DNA of 10,065 nt from Vallitaleaceae bacterium (GTDB taxonomy: Bacteria > Bacillota > Clostridia > Lachnospirales > Vallitaleaceae). The first letter of the stretch is position 1; the number at the start of each line of letters is the position of its first letter. Of the stretch, positions 6,479 through 10,065 are shown one piece after another. Where the stretch lies: positions 1 to 10,065 of the forward strand of contig JAQICP010000120.1 of the NCBI GenBank assembly GCA_027858555.1. The letters run 5' to 3'. The notes below the pieces were generated by a model. That model was not told the DNA's origin and made no database searches. It worked only from the letters and a program-made list of their open reading frames with translations. A program made the position numbers and the translations under genes.

Positions 6479-7110
6479 CCCATTCCATTCTCAACTGCAA
6501 AAACAGCCAGTTGCAAACGATCTGATAAGCCTAGTTTTTCATAAATTCTAGACACTTTGTTTTTTACAGTACCTTCAGAATAATTAAATTCAGTGGCAAT
6601 ATCCCTATTGCTTTTTCCTTCTACAATTAAGTTCACAGTGTCAATTTCCTCTTTGGTTAATATATCCTTATAACTTGCTTTACCTTCTGTTAGACGATTG
6701 AATTTTTCCATCACGACTTTTTTGACACTTTTGTGAATCACAGTCATGCCGTTATGAACACATTTAAGCGTTGTTATAAGCTCATCACAACCAATATCCT
6801 TGGTCAGATATCCATCCGCATCAGATACGATTGCTTCTATAATCTTATCAGTATTCTCGAAAGTCGTAAGCATAATAATCTTAATATCAGGATATGATTT
6901 TTTGATAATCCTCAGTGCTTCAATGCCATTCATTTCAGGCATTTCGATATCCATGAGCACAATGTCCGGACGATGCATTCTACAAGAATGAACTGCATCT
7001 CTACCTGTTCCTACCATATCAACCACATTTATGCTCTCGTCGATACTGATTAATTGGCCAAGTGAGCGGCGTAGTAATACCTGGTCATCTACTATTATTA
7101 TCTTAATCAT
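6475..7110 (-). CDS. NarL/FixJ-family response regulator with LuxR-type HTH
   Basis: The 211-residue protein has a full receiver domain: acidic pair Asp8-Asp9, phospho-acceptor Asp54 in VLMDIEMPEMNG, Thr82/83 in IIMLTTF and Lys104 in YLTKD. A linker of about 25 residues leads to a LuxR-type helix-turn-helix (150-206: LTKEEIDTVNLIVEGKSNRDIA, then YSEGTVKNKVSRIYEKLGL). Phosphorylation should promote dimerisation and DNA binding. Its targets cannot be read here; the operon's own promoter and the nearby envelope operon are candidates. It starts four bases inside the upstream sensor gene (ATGA) with GGGAGAG nearby, and overlaps the kinase gene the same way downstream. Its obvious partner is the kinase at 4793-6478. 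Confidence 0.94.
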   Translation of the reverse strand: MIKIIIVDDQVLLRRSLGQLISIDESINVVDMVGTGRDAVHSCRMHRPDIVLMDIEMPEMNGIEALRIIKKSYPDIKIIMLTTFENTDKIIEAIVSDADGYLTKDIGCDELITTLKCVHNGMTVIHKSVKKVVMEKFNRLTEGKASYKDILTKEEIDTVNLIVEGKSNRDIATEFNYSEGTVKNKVSRIYEKLGLSDRLQLAVFAVENGMG

Positions 7111-8423
7111 AATTCTCTCCCATAGTAAGTTCTATATGTCGTCACTGCCTGCCTAACATCCTGCAAATCATTTTTTGCGTAATCTATAATCTGTGTTACA
7201 GCCTCAATAAATCCTTCTTCTATATTTTCCAGGTCCTTTATGTCATTTTTAAGACGTTCCATGGATTTTTGTTGATTGGCCGCTACCTCTGTTAATAGGT
7301 AGTTGATCTCTTTATCCTTCTCAACCTCATAGACAATCTCTTTATAAGCAATTAATTCTTCATTTGTATGCTTTGTTTCAGCTTCCTTTTGCTCTAATTC
7401 ATTTAGCATATCTATCATATAAGATATATCTGAAAAAGTAAGGATATAACCTGCTGGTTGTTCACCTTTGATAATCTGCTTTTTGGTGTAACTTAAGTAA
7501 TACATCTTATCTGACAACAGTTCAATAATCTGCTTCTTGTAAGTTTCTTTGAGTATGACCTCATCTTTAAAAAGAGAAGTAATGCAATCTAAGTCAATAT
7601 TGCTTAGCTTATAAAAAAACTCACTTTTCTCGACACTTTCATTCCTATAGATAATGGCACCTGCTTCATCCGTAATAAACACATAATCTAGCATTAGCTC
7701 TCTAACATCACTAAATACGGATGTGCTGACATGGTATGGCGTCAATATGCTTGATACAACACCTAATCCGGCTGCAAAAAGAGACAAAAGTATATATTCA
7801 AATAAAAGACTATTAGACTGAATTTGTATGAGTACGTAATTATACATTAGAAGCGGTACGATCCAAAATATGATCATACTGAAGATAATTATCCATTTAC
7901 TTAAGTTAATTCTCATTAATTGTTTCTTTTTTAATATGATAATCGTTAAAAGTCCTAAACCGAAAAGTCCTAATAATTGAGCTACAATATAGGTCGCACC
8001 ATATGTAACATTAGAATATGTATAGCTGGCAATCAACATTTCTGGTAAAAAGCATGTCAGAACTATTAAACTCGTCATGCCAACAAATGCTAATCTAATC
8101 ATCCAGTGACGGGTCCTAGAATGAATGCCGATGATATGGTTAATCACAAAAAAACACATCATAAAATTCATAATTACGAGTAACATACTACTGATTAATC
8201 GACTAATATATGCTGTATGTTGGGAAACAAGTATTGATTCAAAAAAGTATAAAAGCCCTAATAGAAGCAATCCTAAATCCATTACAAAAAATGCTCTATT
8301 AATTTTGCTATCCGATCCTCTATATAGGTTCTGCACTAACCTTATTGCCATGAAAATAATAATAAACGTCAAATAGATAACACTTAAGAATTGTGCTGCC
8401 GTATAATACCGCCCATCTCCCAT
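7107..8423 (-). CDS. 7TM-PAS pseudo-histidine kinase lacking phospho-histidine and ATPase domain
   Basis: The 438-residue protein has about seven membrane helices (residues 10-228), then a PAS-like domain (~243-335, from LDYVFITDEAGAII to GYILTFSDIS) and a long Glu/Lys-rich coiled coil (335-378). The rest resembles a HisKA_3 dimerisation domain. TEVAANQQKSM (378-388) aligns with RELHDIIGHSL of the kinase encoded two genes on, but Ala381 replaces the phospho-histidine and Ala382 the adjacent Asp. The second helix, YAKNDLQDVRQAVTTYR (415-431), fits the family pattern well. The protein then ends, with no ATPase domain; the TGA overlaps the next start, so this is the designed end rather than a chance truncation. 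It cannot phosphorylate itself. It may sense a ligand and regulate the true kinase, for example as a heterodimer; this is inference. AGGAG nine bases before ATG supports the start. Confidence 0.85.
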   Translation of the reverse strand: MGDGRYYTAAQFLSVIYLTFIIIFMAIRLVQNLYRGSDSKINRAFFVMDLGLLLLGLLYFFESILVSQHTAYISRLISSMLLVIMNFMMCFFVINHIIGIHSRTRHWMIRLAFVGMTSLIVLTCFLPEMLIASYTYSNVTYGATYIVAQLLGLFGLGLLTIIILKKKQLMRINLSKWIIIFSMIIFWIVPLLMYNYVLIQIQSNSLLFEYILLSLFAAGLGVVSSILTPYHVSTSVFSDVRELMLDYVFITDEAGAIIYRNESVEKSEFFYKLSNIDLDCITSLFKDEVILKETYKKQIIELLSDKMYYLSYTKKQIIKGEQPAGYILTFSDISYMIDMLNELEQKEAETKHTNEELIAYKEIVYEVEKDKEINYLLTEVAANQQKSMERLKNDIKDLENIEEGFIEAVTQIIDYAKNDLQDVRQAVTTYRTYYGREL

Positions 8424-8649
8424 ATCAGATATCTCCTCATGTATGCCTCAGCTAACAATCCATTTCATCGTTGAGTATGAATCTGTTAACGCTTTATTTA
8501 CTTATACAATAGCATAAATCTAGGCTAGAATCAAAACAATACTTAAGTTTGCCGAAAAACGAAAATCATATATGCACTTGCAATTTCTAATACTCCAACT
8601 TGATCCTCTACAGCGTCATCCCTAAAAACATTAACTATGGAAGCAAGAT
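8424..8649. other. Intergenic region between the SDR and the signalling operon
   Basis: These 226 bases hold the signalling-operon promoter and ribosome site described separately. Translations show no gene or recognisable relic. No hairpin plus T-run was found for the end of the SDR transcript, so some readthrough into the signalling operon is possible. Confidence 0.5.
8506..8534 (-). promoter_or_regulatory. Promoter of the sensor/regulator operon
   Basis: On the minus strand TTGATT (8534-8529) and TATTGT (8511-8506) are 17 bases apart, with a TG one base before the -10 (extended -10). Transcription would start about 75-80 bases before the first gene. No strong inverted repeat for the operon's own regulator was evident by eye. 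Confidence 0.6.
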
Positions 8650-9426
8650 TTACAAACAGGTAAAGCCACCATCAACAAGGAGTTCACTGCCCGTTGTGTA
8701 ACTTGATGCTTTACTTGCAAAGTAAATTACAGCTCCTGCTATTTCATCAGGCTTTGCAAATCGCTTAAAAGGAGTGGACGCCATCCATACATCACTGATC
8801 TCTTTTGGGACAATCTGATTCATCTCAGTCCAGACATATCCTGGGCTAACTGCATTGACACGTATGCCCCACTTCACCCATTCAATGGCCAATGTTTTTG
8901 TCATGTGCACAACTGCGGCTTTAGAAGTGTTATACGCGGTTTGCGATTGTGGTAGATTGACGATAGAAGCAGAAATAGAGGCCATATTGATAACGGAGCC
9001 TTGCTTGTTTTCAGCAATGAGTTTCTTAGCAAAAGCTCTGGCGGTTAGGAAAACACCGTTAACATTCACATCAAGGATATGTTGCCAATCCTCATAGTTC
9101 AGTTCAAGTGCACTCCCGTTAATATTGATGCCGGCATTGTTCAATAGAATATCTGCTGTTCCAATGGCTCTAGAAACAGTATCGATCATGTGGTCGACAG
9201 CAACTGGGTCAGACACATCACAACCGATACCAACCGTTAGGACATCATATTCTTCAGAAATTGCCTTAGCAACCGTCTTTGCCATGTCAGCATGTCTACT
9301 TATAATGGCAACATTAGCACCTGCAGAAGCTAGGTAATCTGCCGTGCAGCGACCTATGCCACTCGTGCCCCCAGTTACAATAGCTGTATTGCCTTTTAAA
9401 GAAAATAAATCTTTACTTGATATCAT
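8650..9426 (-). CDS. NADP-type short-chain dehydrogenase/reductase, polyol/ketose reductase-like
   Basis: The 258-residue protein is a full-length classical SDR. It has the cofactor motif TGGTSGIG (18-25), Asp70 after the third strand, NNAG (96-99), Asn121, Ser152, Tyr165 and Lys169 (YNTSK), and a PG motif at 195-196. Arg44 directly after the second strand (IISRH) suggests NADP(H) preference. The ending TTGSELLVDGGFTC and the SISASIVNLPQ segment resemble sorbose-reductase/polyol-dehydrogenase-type members, so a sugar alcohol or ketose is a reasonable but unproven substrate. AAGGAG seven bases before ATG fixes the start. It has its own promoter, and no clear terminator was found after it. A broken ~90% identical copy of its 3' third lies at 1059-1357 in the same orientation. 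Confidence 0.9.
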   Translation of the reverse strand: MISSKDLFSLKGNTAIVTGGTSGIGRCTADYLASAGANVAIISRHADMAKTVAKAISEEYDVLTVGIGCDVSDPVAVDHMIDTVSRAIGTADILLNNAGININGSALELNYEDWQHILDVNVNGVFLTARAFAKKLIAENKQGSVINMASISASIVNLPQSQTAYNTSKAAVVHMTKTLAIEWVKWGIRVNAVSPGYVWTEMNQIVPKEISDVWMASTPFKRFAKPDEIAGAVIYFASKASSYTTGSELLVDGGFTCL

Positions 9427-9447
9427 AGTATTTCTCCTTTTAGATTT

Positions 9448-9499
9448 ATTGTAATAATCTTCTAATCATAGTATACCTAATAGAAATTGCGATTACAAT
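9448..9499. promoter_or_regulatory. Inverted repeat flanking the SDR promoter (possible operator pair)
   Basis: ATTGTAAT (9448-9455) and ATTACAAT (9492-9499) are exact reverse complements. The right copy overlaps the -35 box, and the left copy lies just downstream of the predicted transcription start. This placement fits a repressor that binds both arms, but 8-bp AT-rich repeats can also arise by chance. Confidence 0.25.
9470..9498 (-). promoter_or_regulatory. Promoter of the SDR gene
   Basis: On the minus strand TTGTAA (9498-9493) and TATACT (9475-9470) are separated by 17 bases, a good housekeeping-type match. The predicted start near 9463 leaves a leader of about 37 nt with the AAGGAG ribosome site. 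Confidence 0.6.
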
Positions 9500-9635
9500 A
9501 GAACGTTAGTATAGCGAAACGAGATACTAGAAGACTACGCAACAAGCTAGATGTACGTCTTAAACCTATTTATTTCACATTGATGTTTCCGCCTTGAAGC
9601 TGTCCAACATAAAAATATTCGCCTTCTATCCAAAT

Positions 9636-10065
9636 CTATTCCCCATCATATCTATCTAATTCTTCTTTATCTACGTATTTTAGTACAACCGATTCTAAAA
9701 CCAACCTAGAGATGACATATCCTGCTATACCAAACCCTACTATGATAAACAATGGATGAACATAGATAATCAGCCAAACATTAGCGCCTATCACACTGAT
9801 AATAGTAATGGTTGTTAAGATATGCTTATGCCCATATAGCAATGATTTCATAATCATTTCCCCTATGTTTATTTCGAATTTTGCTAATAAAACGAAACCA
9901 TACATAGTCAGTATAGACAATTCTACCAACCCAAAATACAGAGCGACAACTACCAAAGTCGATGTATTCAATAACGTTAGGCTATATAAACTATATCCAA
10001 TATAACTAAACCCAACCAAAAGGATCATCCAGTATAGAAAACTGATTTTCACGTTCAATTTAAAA
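9636..10065 (-). CDS. YesL/DUF624-family membrane protein, N-terminus beyond the window
   Basis: The minus-strand frame is open from the window edge to TAG at 9636-9638, giving at least 142 codons. A TTG at 10058 could be read as a start. However, no ribosome site is visible in the seven bases available, and the codons before it (Phe-Lys, giving FKLNVKISFLYW) continue the F-K-x-N-x-K stretch expected inside DUF624 proteins, so the gene almost certainly begins outside. Four hydrophobic segments are visible. The central YGFVLLAKFE and the following amphipathic stretch match the usual layout of this ~200-residue family. YesL-type proteins often sit beside carbohydrate ABC transporter and glycosidase genes; their molecular role is not settled. 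No terminator was recognised after the stop. Confidence 0.7.
   Translation of the reverse strand, partial: FKLNVKISFLYWMILLVGFSYIGYSLYSLTLLNTSTLVVVALYFGLVELSILTMYGFVLLAKFEINIGEMIMKSLLYGHKHILTTITIISVIGANVWLIIYVHPLFIIVGFGIAGYVISRLVLESVVLKYVDKEELDRYDGE

Noticed and set aside
7107..8423. Pseudokinase as a frameshifted or truncated ordinary histidine kinase
   Set aside because: The following sequence is the response regulator, overlapping by 4 bp, with no trace of an ATPase domain; the His and Asp are also both substituted.
8855..9337. Plus-strand open frames antisense to the intact SDR
   Set aside because: Shadow frames of a well-supported gene, without translation signals.
9636..10058. Complete 140-residue YesL-family protein starting at TTG 10058
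   Set aside because: The frame stays open to the window edge with family-like residues before the TTG, and the protein is shorter than the family norm.
1..10065. CRISPR array, tRNA, rRNA or intact insertion sequence
   Set aside because: No regularly spaced repeats, cloverleaf-like or rRNA-like stretches, or transposase motifs were seen on either strand by eye.

Overview
The window reads as AT-rich DNA from an anaerobic, low-GC Firmicute, most likely a clostridial (Lachnospirales-like) bacterium. This is inferred from strong AGGAGG-type ribosome sites, an S-layer-homology (SLH) surface protein, clostridial-type 7TM histidine kinases and codon choice. Species cannot be named from the sequence alone. 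Almost every gene lies on the minus strand; the one intact plus-strand gene is a small acetyltransferase.

Left part (1-1490): a gene graveyard. It holds an unexplained, less AT-rich segment at 1-90 and the last 29 codons of what looks like a GyrI/AraC-type effector-binding domain (139-228). Next comes a short-chain dehydrogenase (SDR) pseudogene (329-790) that has lost its second Rossmann strand and its whole catalytic centre and carries several frameshifts. A broken C-terminal fragment of a second SDR (1059-1357) is about 90% identical to the intact SDR gene at 8650-9426. The window therefore has a same-orientation ~300 bp repeat enclosing about 7.3 kb.

Middle (1491-4792): a plus-strand phosphinothricin-type GNAT acetyltransferase with its own promoter converges, through a shared bidirectional terminator (2005-2029), on a three-gene minus-strand operon. 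In transcription order the operon encodes a small DUF4870-like membrane protein, an acidic lipoprotein of unknown function and a secreted seven-bladed RCC1-type propeller anchored by SLH modules. The ribosome sites of the second and third genes overlap the stop codons of the genes before them, so production looks coupled. This is an envelope/surface module.

Right-middle (4793-8534): a compact signalling operon with its own promoter (8506-8534) and terminator (4746-4779), three genes joined by 4-bp ATGA overlaps. The first is a 7TM-PAS protein ending in a histidine-kinase dimerisation helix whose phospho-accepting histidine is replaced by alanine, with no ATPase domain: a natural pseudokinase. 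The second is a NarL/LuxR-type response regulator. The third is a complete 7TM-PAS histidine kinase. The two sensors share an architecture and probably assemble together; this is the most interesting item in the window.

Right end (8535-10065): the intact NADP-type SDR, resembling polyol/ketose reductases, with a well-formed promoter, and the C-terminal part of a YesL/DUF624 membrane protein running off the edge. Both hint at a carbohydrate-related neighbourhood, but no transporter or hydrolase is visible to confirm it. No rRNA, tRNA, CRISPR array or intact transposase was recognised.
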